In this document: in pieces, positions 11,119-19,352 of the stretch
Layout: each line of letters starts with the position of its first letter
Numbering within the stretch: position 1 is the first letter of the stretch
DNA from: Bifidobacterium breve
GTDB taxonomy: Bacteria; Actinomycetota; Actinomycetes; Nanopelagicales; Nanopelagicaceae
DNA: 64,000 nucleotides
Reading direction: 5' to 3'
NCBI GenBank assembly: GCA_945883675.1
Contig: CAMCYA010000002.1
Span: 19,062-83,061 of the forward strand
Translations under genes and position numbers: made by a program
Notes under the pieces: model-generated
What the model was told of the DNA's origin: nothing
Databases searched by the model: none
What the model saw: the letters and a program-made list of their open reading frames with translations, nothing else

Positions 11119-11886
11119 TTACTTGCGCTGTTTTTTGCGAAGGTTCATTCCAACTTTACGCACTATTGATCTAGGCAAAGTGGTCATTACAAAGATTAAG
11201 GTTTTGTACTGCCATCCAGGAATTGAAACAGCTTTTCCTTTTTGTGCATCGTCCCATGACTTAGCAACAATCACATCTGGATCTAGCCACATAAATTTTG
11301 GCAGACCCTTCATGGACATACGACCACGTTGATGAAATTGAGTTCTTGTAAATCCAGGAGCTAAGGCGCTCACTTTTACGTTGGTTCCGGCAAGTTCGGT
11401 ATGCATTGATTCTGTTAGAACAGTTAGATATGACTTCGCAGCACTATAAGTGCCACCTGCTATCCATGCTGCAACTGATGTCACATTAATTACAACACCT
11501 TTGTTGCGTGCTTTCATTAAAGGTAGAGATACATGCATTAGTCGCATTGGAGTACGAGTAAGCACATCAAACATCTGCTGTTCTGCAGCAAGATCTGAAA
11601 CCGTAAATGCCTTGTTAATGCCAAAGCCTGCGTTATTAATTAGGACTTCAATTTCATTATCGGCAATGAACTTTTCTACAGTGGCACAGCCCGAATCAGT
11701 TGCAAGATCTGCCTGAATTACCTGTGTTTTAACTCCGTAGGTAGCTTCTAGTGATTCTGCTCGCTCATTTAGTTTTGGTAGATCGCGTGCAACTAGAACG
11801 ATGTTGTATTTGTGCGAGGCTAATAAACGAGTAAAACTCTCACCGATTCCAACGGTTGCACCTGTAACGAGCGCCCAACTACTCAT
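11119..11886 (-). CDS. SDR-family NAD(P)-dependent oxidoreductase
   Basis: A classical short-chain dehydrogenase of 255 residues: cofactor motif TGATVGIGES near the N-terminus, NNAGFG, a catalytic Ser in INVTSVAAW and the YSAAK catalytic pair. The start at 11886 (MSSWALVTG) has GAGGAG 7 bases upstream; a start at 11913 would add nine residues without RBS support. The sequence resembles the DltE/FabG-like SDRs annotated only in general terms. The substrate is unknown. It lies 83 bases downstream of the saccharopine-dehydrogenase-like gene on the same strand. Confidence 0.88.
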   Translation of the reverse strand: MSSWALVTGATVGIGESFTRLLASHKYNIVLVARDLPKLNERAESLEATYGVKTQVIQADLATDSGCATVEKFIADNEIEVLINNAGFGINKAFTVSDLAAEQQMFDVLTRTPMRLMHVSLPLMKARNKGVVINVTSVAAWIAGGTYSAAKSYLTVLTESMHTELAGTNVKVSALAPGFTRTQFHQRGRMSMKGLPKFMWLDPDVIVAKSWDDAQKGKAVSIPGWQYKTLIFVMTTLPRSIVRKVGMNLRKKQRK

Positions 11887-11969
11887 TTCAATCTCCTCAT
11901 TCTTAAACTCCACAAGATCTAAAATCTGGTAGCTCTAAAACCTATAGCTTTAAATCTTTGCAAATAATG

Positions 11970-13196
11970 TTAGGCAACTATTCCGGCTGTGTCTTCGTCG
12001 CGAACTTTCCACTCAGTCCCATATGAAGGTAGTAAATCCAAGAACGGTTTAGCATCAAACCATTCTGGCCCAACCACACCTTCTGGCTTCCAAATACCTT
12101 TGTGAATAAGCTCCATTGCAATCACTGGGTTGATTGCAGTCTGCCAAACAACTGCTTGATCACCATATTCAGACATAGACCATTCGTTATCTACAACGTT
12201 ATACATGTAGCAGGCATATGGCTTTCCTTCTTTATTGAGCCCCTTAACCAATGCTCCTGCACAGGTTTTACCCTTCATCCGCGAACCTAACGTTGCAGGA
12301 TCAGGCAATGACGCTGCAAGTAGATCGCGAGGAGAAACATTAATTCCTTGGACATCAACATTTTCCTTACTATCTAGACCAAGCATGTGAATTGTTTTTA
12401 GAGTTGAGATGAATTCAGCACCAAGGCCGTACTTAAAGTTAACTTTCTTTGCGTCAACTTTTTGTGGAATCAAAACAACCTCTTCGTGTTCAACGTTCAC
12501 ACATTCAACAGGCCCAATTCCTTCCGGAAAATCAAAGATTTCAATCTCACTAAATGGCTCAGTTGTATACCAACCACGACCGTCTTCCCATACCAATGGG
12601 GGATTAAGACATTCTTCAATTGTTGTCCAAATCGAAAACGAAGGCGCAAAGTCGTAGCCTTCAACCGTTAAATTAGAACCATCAAAAATTGTTAAAGAAT
12701 CTATTCGACTAAAAAGATGATCTTCTGCGTATCGGGCAAATACATCACTCATCCCTGGCTCAATACCCATTCCAACGAGGGCATAAATCTGACGCTCTCC
12801 CCAGTTCCAATCGCGGGCAAACTGCTCATCGCCAAGCTTTACGCCAGTCTCCGTATTTGGGTAGTGAGGATGTGGCCGTGATAGCGACATAGCCATATCG
12901 ATGTAGTTGGTGTTTTCAATCTCGCACGCCAAGAAAATTGGCATTACAAAACGGGGATCAACTGCGTTGATAACAACATCTGGCTTAACTTTACGGATTA
13001 ATGAGCGAATATCTTCAAGCTCTGCCGCATTGACCTCGGCTGCAGAAAATCGAGAATCTTTGACTCGTGTAACTGCTTCTTCCGCGCGTGACAGAGTTCG
13101 ATCAGCGACAACCATCTGTGAAATAAATGATTTGCGTGATGCGATATTGACGATTGCTCTGCCAACTCCGCCCGCGCCAATTACTAGCGCCTTCAT
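11970..13196 (-). CDS. saccharopine dehydrogenase family protein
   Basis: A 408-residue protein starting MKALVIGAGGVGRAIVNIAS, a Rossmann NAD(P) site, with VVINAVDPRF and GMGIEPGMSDVFARYAEDH further on; these fit the saccharopine-dehydrogenase-like family (which also includes carboxynorspermidine dehydrogenase and lysine 6-dehydrogenase). The start at 13196 follows GAGAGG; an upstream in-frame start at 13223 lacks support. The substrate is open: polyamine (carboxynorspermidine) or lysine-type chemistry are both possible. It is alone apart from the SDR downstream. Confidence 0.8.
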   Translation of the reverse strand: MKALVIGAGGVGRAIVNIASRKSFISQMVVADRTLSRAEEAVTRVKDSRFSAAEVNAAELEDIRSLIRKVKPDVVINAVDPRFVMPIFLACEIENTNYIDMAMSLSRPHPHYPNTETGVKLGDEQFARDWNWGERQIYALVGMGIEPGMSDVFARYAEDHLFSRIDSLTIFDGSNLTVEGYDFAPSFSIWTTIEECLNPPLVWEDGRGWYTTEPFSEIEIFDFPEGIGPVECVNVEHEEVVLIPQKVDAKKVNFKYGLGAEFISTLKTIHMLGLDSKENVDVQGINVSPRDLLAASLPDPATLGSRMKGKTCAGALVKGLNKEGKPYACYMYNVVDNEWSMSEYGDQAVVWQTAINPVIAMELIHKGIWKPEGVVGPEWFDAKPFLDLLPSYGTEWKVRDEDTAGIVA

Positions 13197-13346
13197 TGTT
13201 GGCCTCTCATGAGGAAATAACATCCTTTACGTTAGAAAACCAATCCTACCGTTTATACGTATTTATTGGCAAGGTGCTTCTAATTCATGCGAAAAATAGT
13301 GAACACCATGAAACTCATGACAAGATTGGCACTTACATTAGATTTA

Positions 13347-13419
13347 GTCCCCGTAGCTCAGTGGATAGAGCAACCGCCTCCTAAGCGGTAGGTCGCAGGT
13401 TCAACTCCCGCCGGGGACA
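13347..13419 (+). tRNA. tRNA-Arg (anticodon CCT)
   Basis: The acceptor strands GTCCCCG and CGGGGAC close a cloverleaf with D-arm GCTC/GAGC, anticodon stem ACCGC/GCGGT and loop CTCCTAA, giving anticodon CCT for codon AGG. The T-stem GCAGG/CCCGC has one A-C mismatch. No CCA is encoded. It lies in the gap between two minus-strand genes. Confidence 0.95.
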
Positions 13420-13427
13420 CAATTAAA

Positions 13428-14267
13428 TTAAGAGAAAACTACTGTGCGCTTTCCAACGATAAATATTTTGTCATCAGCGAAGTATTTAACTGCCTTTGAT
13501 AGCACGCGGCGTTCAATGTCTCGACCGATTGCAATCAACTCATCTGGTGTGGCTATATGTGTCACATGTGCAACATCTTGTTCAATAATTGGACCTTCAT
13601 CAAGATCATTAGTAACAAAGTGCGCAGAAGCACCAATGATCTTCACACCCCTGTCATGTGCCTGGTGGTAGGGCTTAGCACCCTTAAAGCCTGGCAAGAA
13701 TGAGTGATGGATGTTAATGATCTTTCCAGGTAATCTTTCACAAAACTGCTTAGACAATATCTGCATGTATCGGGCTAAGACAACAAAATCAATATTTAAC
13801 TCACCTATTAACTTTAAGACTTCATTTTCTTGATCTAACTTAGAACCATCTTTTACAGGTAAATACCTAAACTCAACTCCATGTGACTCAACCAAAGACT
13901 TTAGATCTTCACGGTTTGAAATTACGAGGGGAATCTCAATTCTGAGTTCGCCCAGTTCAACTAAATACAAAAGGTCGCGTAGGCAGTGACTTTCTTTTGT
14001 CACCATCACAACAACTCGAGGCTTTTCCTCAGCCGGACGAATGCGTAAATCAGGGTTGAACTTTGCCAACCCATCCTTTAGAGCTTTCGTGGCACCTTCT
14101 AAGTTTTGTGAAGTTTCAAAACGAGTGCGCATAACAAATGAGTTAGTTGTTGGATCCGTAAACTGTTGGTTCTCAATTATGTTGCCACCACAAGCAAGTA
14201 CTGCCGAAGTCATTGCATGCACGATGCCTGGCTGGTCTTCGCATTGAAGGGAAGCGATTAAATCCAT
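13428..14267 (-). CDS. purU: formyltetrahydrofolate deformylase
   Basis: Hydrolyses 10-formyl-THF to formate and THF, balancing the one-carbon pool. Residues 1-85 are an ACT domain (QCEDQPGIVHAMTSAVLACG). The C-terminal formyltransferase-like domain has the catalytic set: Asn and His in INIHHSFLPGFKGAKPYHQA and Asp in DLDEGPIIEQDV. The 279 residues are normal for PurU. It starts 8 bases downstream of nothing but tRNA-Arg on the opposite strand side, and ends close to the MMPL gene start side on the same strand. Confidence 0.95.
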   Translation of the reverse strand: MDLIASLQCEDQPGIVHAMTSAVLACGGNIIENQQFTDPTTNSFVMRTRFETSQNLEGATKALKDGLAKFNPDLRIRPAEEKPRVVVMVTKESHCLRDLLYLVELGELRIEIPLVISNREDLKSLVESHGVEFRYLPVKDGSKLDQENEVLKLIGELNIDFVVLARYMQILSKQFCERLPGKIINIHHSFLPGFKGAKPYHQAHDRGVKIIGASAHFVTNDLDEGPIIEQDVAHVTHIATPDELIAIGRDIERRVLSKAVKYFADDKIFIVGKRTVVFS

Positions 14268-14286
14268 GCTCTAAGGGTACGCGAGG

Positions 14287-16392
14287 TTAGTGGTGAAGAG
14301 TAAATCGTTGCATCCACTTTGGCGCCCACCAGTTACGTTCACCCATCAATCTCATCAAAGCCGGCACTAGTAAGCCTCGAACGATGGTGGCATCCAAAAT
14401 AATCGCAAATGCCACACCAAATCCCATCGATTTAATTGATGTGACTCCACTGGTAACAAATGCAGCAAAGACAAATGCCAAGATCGCTGCTGCTGCCGTA
14501 ATGATGCGCCCGGATCGTTGAAGACCAAGTGCAACTGATTCGACATTTGTTTTACCTGCCAAATGCTCTTCACGAATTCGTGAAAGCAGGAAGAGTTCAT
14601 AATCCATTGAAAGTCCAAATACAACGACTGCAATTAAAATTACAATCGAAGTATCTAAAGTTCCGGTTTCAGTAAATGAACCGACAAGCCACTGTAGATT
14701 GCCATCAACAAAGACCCATGTCAGCACTCCCATAGTCGCAGCGAGGGAAAGAATATTTAAAATCACGGCCTTAATTGGCAAGATTATTGAACCAGTAAAG
14801 ACAAAGATAAGAATAAGAACGCTGAGCGCAACCCAACCGAAAGCCCAAGGAAGAGTTTGCGAAATAGCATCTTGAGAATCTGTGTAGTCGGCTGCAACTC
14901 CTCCGACTAATGTTTGATCCACAGAAGGTATATCTCGTATCGAATGAATTAACTCTTGAGCCTCTGGCGTGCGAGGCAACATTGAGTGATAGGCAATTAT
15001 GCGAACATCGTTTCCATAGATCTCTGGAGGAACTACAGCTACAACTCCCGGCTCAACCTGGAGTTTTGAAATATATGATGTGATCTCTTCTGTTTTATCC
15101 GATCCACCCTTAATGATAATTTCAATTGGTTCCCCTGTACGGCCAGCAAATCTCTCTGCTTGAAGGGCTGTTGCTATTGCTGCCTTATTTGTTTCTGGCA
15201 ACATTCGTGAATCACCTTGAGAAAATTTAATGTTTGCAATAGGAGAAGTCAGAATTCCCAGAAAAATTAATGACAGAACAACTACTGCAACAGGTCTTTT
15301 CATAACAAACCGAGCAGTCTGGGCCCATCGTCCATCATCTTTAGGCGTTATTGATGACTTACGAACAACTCCCTTATCAATCTTCTTGCCAATGACTGCC
15401 AAAATTGCGGGCAGTCCAACAATTGCACCGATAACAGCAATAGTTACTACTGAAACTCCTGCATAACCAAAGGATTTTAAAAATGGCAATGGGAAGAATG
15501 TGAGAGATAAAAGCGTAACTAAAACCGTAAGTCCAGAGTAAAACACTGTTTTACCAGCGGTTGCGACAGTTGTGATTACAGAGTCTTCAACGGATTTACC
15601 TCGCTGTAACTCTTCGCGGAATCTATTCACCATCAGCAAGGCATAATCAATACCAAGACCCAGTCCCATGCCAGTAGTTAAATTCAAGGCATAAACACTG
15701 ACATCGGTAAACAGTGAGAAGAGATAGAGAATAAAGAAAGCACCAAGGATTGCAGCTACGCCCACGATTAATGGCATTGCAGATGCAACGAGTGCACCGA
15801 AGACAAATGCAAGCAAAATAAAAGTAAGTGGAATAGAGATTGCTTCGGCAATTTTTAGATCATCTGATATTTTCTTTGTTATTGCATGGCTTATTACTCC
15901 GACGCCTCCGGCATACAAAGTTAGACCTTCATATGAGCCATCATAGTTTTCTTGAAAAAACTTACCGAGTTTTTGACTCTCTGGACTAAATGCATCGCCA
16001 TCGCCGTAAATCAAAATGTAGGCAGCTTTGCCATCACTAGATTTTAAAGACTCCAATCCACCTGAACTCCAGTAGGAAAGAGTTTTCGTGACACCAGGCT
16101 CTTGGGCAATCTTTGCTTCTAGGGCTGCAGCTTTTTGCACAACTGTTGGATCAGTAACTTCGACAACCTCTGCATCAACAACTACAACAATTGCTGGATC
16201 CTCTATGTTCAAATCATTTTTGAGGTACTCATAAACCTCATAAGACTCACTTGCGGGGTTGGAGTAACCACCTGAATCAAGGCGACTAAAAACTAAAGAT
16301 CCGATTACTCCTGATACGAGCACGCTTACAATAAACAGGGCAACAGCGGATCTGCGGTATCTAACGATTACGCGGCCTAGACTTTCAAACAC
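14287..16392 (-). CDS. MMPL/RND-family transporter
   Basis: A 701-residue membrane protein with two copies of the MMPL unit: one N-terminal helix, a large outside loop, then a five- to six-helix bundle, repeated. Each bundle carries the proton-relay Asp-Tyr pair seen in MmpL3-type proteins: GLGIDYALLMVNRFREEL and GLSMDYELFLLSRIREEH. The family exports lipids or other hydrophobic compounds using the proton gradient. The substrate is unknown here. It starts 39 bases from a divergent 38-codon ORF. Confidence 0.9.
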   Translation of the reverse strand: MFESLGRVIVRYRRSAVALFIVSVLVSGVIGSLVFSRLDSGGYSNPASESYEVYEYLKNDLNIEDPAIVVVVDAEVVEVTDPTVVQKAAALEAKIAQEPGVTKTLSYWSSGGLESLKSSDGKAAYILIYGDGDAFSPESQKLGKFFQENYDGSYEGLTLYAGGVGVISHAITKKISDDLKIAEAISIPLTFILLAFVFGALVASAMPLIVGVAAILGAFFILYLFSLFTDVSVYALNLTTGMGLGLGIDYALLMVNRFREELQRGKSVEDSVITTVATAGKTVFYSGLTVLVTLLSLTFFPLPFLKSFGYAGVSVVTIAVIGAIVGLPAILAVIGKKIDKGVVRKSSITPKDDGRWAQTARFVMKRPVAVVVLSLIFLGILTSPIANIKFSQGDSRMLPETNKAAIATALQAERFAGRTGEPIEIIIKGGSDKTEEITSYISKLQVEPGVVAVVPPEIYGNDVRIIAYHSMLPRTPEAQELIHSIRDIPSVDQTLVGGVAADYTDSQDAISQTLPWAFGWVALSVLILIFVFTGSIILPIKAVILNILSLAATMGVLTWVFVDGNLQWLVGSFTETGTLDTSIVILIAVVVFGLSMDYELFLLSRIREEHLAGKTNVESVALGLQRSGRIITAAAAILAFVFAAFVTSGVTSIKSMGFGVAFAIILDATIVRGLLVPALMRLMGERNWWAPKWMQRFTLHH

Positions 16393-16431
16393 AGAGCTCT
16401 CATTTCATTGTAAGTAGGTAGACTCTCGCTC

Positions 16432-16548
16432 ATGAGTGATCTCTTTCCGCAAGTAACTTCAGATGAAATTGATCCAGAAGCTGCTGCAGAGCAAGCAAAA
16501 CGAGAAGCCGAAATTATTTCAGATAAACCGCCCCATCACCAAGATTAA
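16432..16548 (+). CDS. candidate 38-residue acidic protein
   Basis: Too short for many gene finders: the frame begins MSDLFPQVTSDEIDPEAAAE and ends PPHHQD before TAA. It is acidic, Ala- and Glu-rich and probably helical, with no membrane segment. It starts 39 bases from the divergent MMPL gene and its stop overlaps the convergent fmdB-like gene by 4 bases, which is the tight packing expected of a real gene in this genome. No good ribosome binding site is visible (taagtaggtag upstream), so it may be leaderless. Function unknown. Confidence 0.5.
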   Translation: MSDLFPQVTSDEIDPEAAAEQAKREAEIISDKPPHHQD

Positions 16549-16784
16549 TCAGCCTTAGGTGCAGGTGATGTTGGTGACGCTTTTGGTGGATCCGGAGTAA
16601 CAGATTTTTTTGCTGAGTCGGTTTTGTAAAAACCAGAACCCTTAAAGACCACTCCGACTGCGGAGTAAATCTTGCGAATTTCACCCTGACATTCTGGGCA
16701 CTTTGTCAGAGATTCATCTGAGAAACTTTGAACCACTTCAAACTCATGGTCGCATGCGATGCATGCATATTGATATGTAGGCAT
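16545..16784 (-). CDS. FmdB-family zinc ribbon protein
   Basis: A 79-residue protein with the FmdB/CxxC_CXXC_SSSS zinc ribbon: MPTYQYACIACDHEFEV, then LTKCPECQGEI, supplying four Cys ligands, followed by GSGFYKTD and a Pro/Ala/Ser-rich tail. Family members are small regulators or zinc carriers of unclear role. In mycobacteria a similar gene sits beside the 5-formyl-THF cyclo-ligase gene (Rv0991c-Rv0992c by memory); here the copper and acyl-CoA dehydrogenase genes separate the two. A GAGGAGCTC ribosome binding site precedes the ATG. Confidence 0.92.
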   Translation of the reverse strand: MPTYQYACIACDHEFEVVQSFSDESLTKCPECQGEIRKIYSAVGVVFKGSGFYKTDSAKKSVTPDPPKASPTSPAPKAD

Positions 16785-16865
16785 CCGAGCTCCTCCTTGA
16801 GTAAACCTAGTTGTAAGTGATTCCTGCCTGGTTCTCGCTTTTCAAGGCGATTTACTGGGCATGAA

Positions 16866-16877
16866 ATACGGGGGTAT
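16866..16877. promoter_or_regulatory. ATAC-G4-GTAT palindrome upstream of the copC-like gene
   Basis: The 12 bases ATACGGGGGTAT form an ATAC/GTAT inverted repeat around a G run, 82 bases before the copC-like start and between it and the divergent fmdB-like gene. Metal-responsive repressors such as CsoR bind G/C-tract sites of this general shape, but no match to a defined consensus is claimed. Confidence 0.25.
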
Positions 16878-16959
16878 GCATTAATTGTAAAGAAATGAGA
16901 CGATTGGTGCGAATCAAGGCGCTATCTAGTGCCACCATCATCGGGTTTGAGAGGAAGAG

Positions 16960-17508
16960 ATGACAAAAGTAAATCTTCGTTTTTCTATAGTAGCCATGCT
17001 CCTTTCATTTAGCTTTCTCTCTTTAAATCCATCCACAGCAGGTGCCAATGTTTTAGTTAGCACCTCACCAATTAGCGGCTCGACAGTTTCTGTCTCCCCA
17101 ACAAATGTGACCGTCACAGGCCAACTTCCACTCTTGGCGGAGGCGGTTGATGCAAATGTGATTACAGTTAAAGATCCAAATGGTGATCGCGTTGATGATG
17201 GAACAATTTCCATTTCAGATTTAAGTGCCTCAGTTGGTTTGAAATCACTTGTTGTAACAGGAATGTACAAAGTGAGTTATTCATTACTTTCAGAGGGAGA
17301 TGAGCCATTAGTTGGCGAATTTTCTTTCAAGTATTTAGCGCCAAGTAATATTGCACCCGTCGAGCCAAATCCAGAACCGACACAGAGTCAAACTCCTGCG
17401 AGCAGTAGTTGGGCTACAAACGTATTTGTGATTTTACTTCTTGCAGGTGCAGTAATCGTAACTATTGGTCTATCGCTGTATGCACGTAAACTATTCTCTG
17501 AAAGATGA
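16960..17508 (+). CDS. CopC-domain protein with C-terminal membrane anchor
   Basis: A 182-residue exported protein: signal peptide to about residue 28 (ending STAGA), a CopC-like beta-sandwich (residues 30-125) with VSTSPISGSTV and VGEFSFKYL, a Pro/Thr-rich linker, and one membrane helix near 145-172. CopC normally binds copper through an N-terminal His and a His in a DGH motif near the end; here the mature N-terminus is Asn/Val and the later site reads GDEPLVGEF, so both ligands are missing. It is followed with an ATGA overlap by the copD-ctaG fusion. A structural or redox-assembly role may replace copper binding. Confidence 0.82.
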   Translation: MTKVNLRFSIVAMLLSFSFLSLNPSTAGANVLVSTSPISGSTVSVSPTNVTVTGQLPLLAEAVDANVITVKDPNGDRVDDGTISISDLSASVGLKSLVVTGMYKVSYSLLSEGDEPLVGEFSFKYLAPSNIAPVEPNPEPTQSQTPASSSWATNVFVILLLAGAVIVTIGLSLYARKLFSER

Positions 17509-19352
17509 ATTTCTTAACTCTTTGCTTTAAGTTTTTAAGTATCACTGGATCTTTTGCAACTGTCGGATCATTACTAGCCATGGCTTTTTTACTTCTTGAT
17601 GTCGGTGGCAAATTCTCTACCTCAAGTGAAAAATTAAGAACATTTCTCAAGATTTCAGCATTGACTTGGCTTATTGGTGCAGCTGGAACGGTAGTACTAA
17701 CTCTTGCAACAATATTGGCAACCTCGATTCAAGATGCTCTAGATCTAACTGTACTTGGATCTTTCATTACTCAAGTAACTTTAGGTAAGTATTTAGCAAT
17801 TCAAACATTGATAGCTCTAATTGTTTTTATTGCTGCTCATAAAGTTCGCTCTGTTATTGCGACTACTGTTTTGATGTTTGTTGCTGTAGCAGGAATTACA
17901 GCACCTGTTTTTCAAAGCCATGCTGCTTCAAGTGGTTCGCACTCATTAGTTATTGGCTCTTTAGTCATTCATGTCATTGCTCTTAGCCTTTGGGTGGGGG
18001 GAATCTTTGCAATTGCTTTTCTATCCTCCACTGATCGAGTGATAGCAGTCCCTAGGTTTAGTCAGTTGGCCCTTTGGGCAGCAATAGCAGTTGTGTTAAG
18101 CGGAGTTGTTAATGCCTGGGCACGACTTAACTTTGTAGATGCATGGGATTCAGCATATGCGCGTGTGGTAATTGCAAAGTCCATCGCAACAATCGCATTG
18201 GTGGGTCTTGGTTATTTACACCGTAAGAATTTAGAGAAAAAGAGTGAGATTAATTGGCTAGCTTTTGGAAAACTTCTGACAGTCGAAGCCATAATTATGG
18301 GAGTAACTGTTGCAATGGGCAGTTGGTTAAGCTCAAATTCTTCACCTGATCGTCCCGGTAATCAAGAATTCAATGCTGCACTGTCAATCGTTGGAATAAA
18401 CACACCACCAGAACCAACGTTGTCTCGAGTTTTGTTTGGCTATGAACCAAACTCCTTAATAATCGGTGTACTGGTTTTACTCGTTGCCCTATATATAAAG
18501 GGTGTAGTAGTTCTTACAAAACGGGGAGATAAATGGCCAGTAGATAGAACCATCTCCTTTGCACTAGGAATCTCTGCAGTTGATTTTGCAACTAGTGGTG
18601 GATTAGGGCTCTATGCTAATTTTTCATTTTCATATCACATGATTGCGCACATGGTTATTGGAATGATTGCACCGATCGGCTTGGTATTAGGTGCACCAAT
18701 TACATTAGCTTTGCGAACTTTGCCACAGGCACGTAATCCTCAAGAACGGGGCATACGAGGATCATTGATAACTGTTTTACATTCAAAGGTTGGGATAGCC
18801 TTTACTAATCCAATCGTTGCACTGATTATTTTTGATGGCTCTCTATTTGCACTTTACTTCACAGATTTGTTTGCAGCAATGATGTCAAGCCATGTAGGGC
18901 ATTTGTTTATGAGTTTTCATTTCCTCGCAGCAGGCTATTTATTCTTTTCTGTAATCATCGGAGTGGATCCAAATCCGCGAAAGATTCCGCATCTACTTCG
19001 AATAGTGGTGCTTTTTGCAGCGATGAGCATTCATGCATTTTTCTCTGTTGCATTGATGTCGACCACAACCCTGATTGACAAGGGTTACTTTGCATCACTG
19101 CAAACACCTTGGTTGACTGATCTCTTAGCAGATCAAAAACTGGGCGGATCTATCGGTTGGGCAATGGGCGAGGTTCCCATCCTGCTTGCATTAATCGCTA
19201 CTTTTATTCAGTGGATGCGTGATGATTCCCGTGAAAGTAAGCGAATCGATCGCAATATTGCACGCAGTGCAGCCATGGGGCAGCCAGATGAGTTAGCCGA
19301 CTATAATTTGTATCTGCAGCAGTTAGCTCAACGCGAAAAGAATGGCTCATAA
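17505..19352 (+). CDS. CopD-CtaG fusion membrane protein
   Basis: A 615-residue multi-pass protein. Residues 1-290 resemble CopD (including SHAASSGSHSLVIGSLVIHV and the WVGGIFAIAF segment), a putative copper-uptake domain. Residues 300-580 resemble the CtaG/caa3-type cytochrome oxidase assembly domain, with FSYHMIAHMVIGMIAPIG and MSSHVGHLFMSFHFLAAGY, His-rich segments that may hold copper. The same fusion is common in actinobacteria. It overlaps the copC-like gene (ATGA) and the acyl-CoA dehydrogenase (TAATG). It likely supports maturation of the terminal oxidase, along with the SURF1 gene at 51.5 kb. Confidence 0.88.
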   Translation: MNFLTLCFKFLSITGSFATVGSLLAMAFLLLDVGGKFSTSSEKLRTFLKISALTWLIGAAGTVVLTLATILATSIQDALDLTVLGSFITQVTLGKYLAIQTLIALIVFIAAHKVRSVIATTVLMFVAVAGITAPVFQSHAASSGSHSLVIGSLVIHVIALSLWVGGIFAIAFLSSTDRVIAVPRFSQLALWAAIAVVLSGVVNAWARLNFVDAWDSAYARVVIAKSIATIALVGLGYLHRKNLEKKSEINWLAFGKLLTVEAIIMGVTVAMGSWLSSNSSPDRPGNQEFNAALSIVGINTPPEPTLSRVLFGYEPNSLIIGVLVLLVALYIKGVVVLTKRGDKWPVDRTISFALGISAVDFATSGGLGLYANFSFSYHMIAHMVIGMIAPIGLVLGAPITLALRTLPQARNPQERGIRGSLITVLHSKVGIAFTNPIVALIIFDGSLFALYFTDLFAAMMSSHVGHLFMSFHFLAAGYLFFSVIIGVDPNPRKIPHLLRIVVLFAAMSIHAFFSVALMSTTTLIDKGYFASLQTPWLTDLLADQKLGGSIGWAMGEVPILLALIATFIQWMRDDSRESKRIDRNIARSAAMGQPDELADYNLYLQQLAQREKNGS

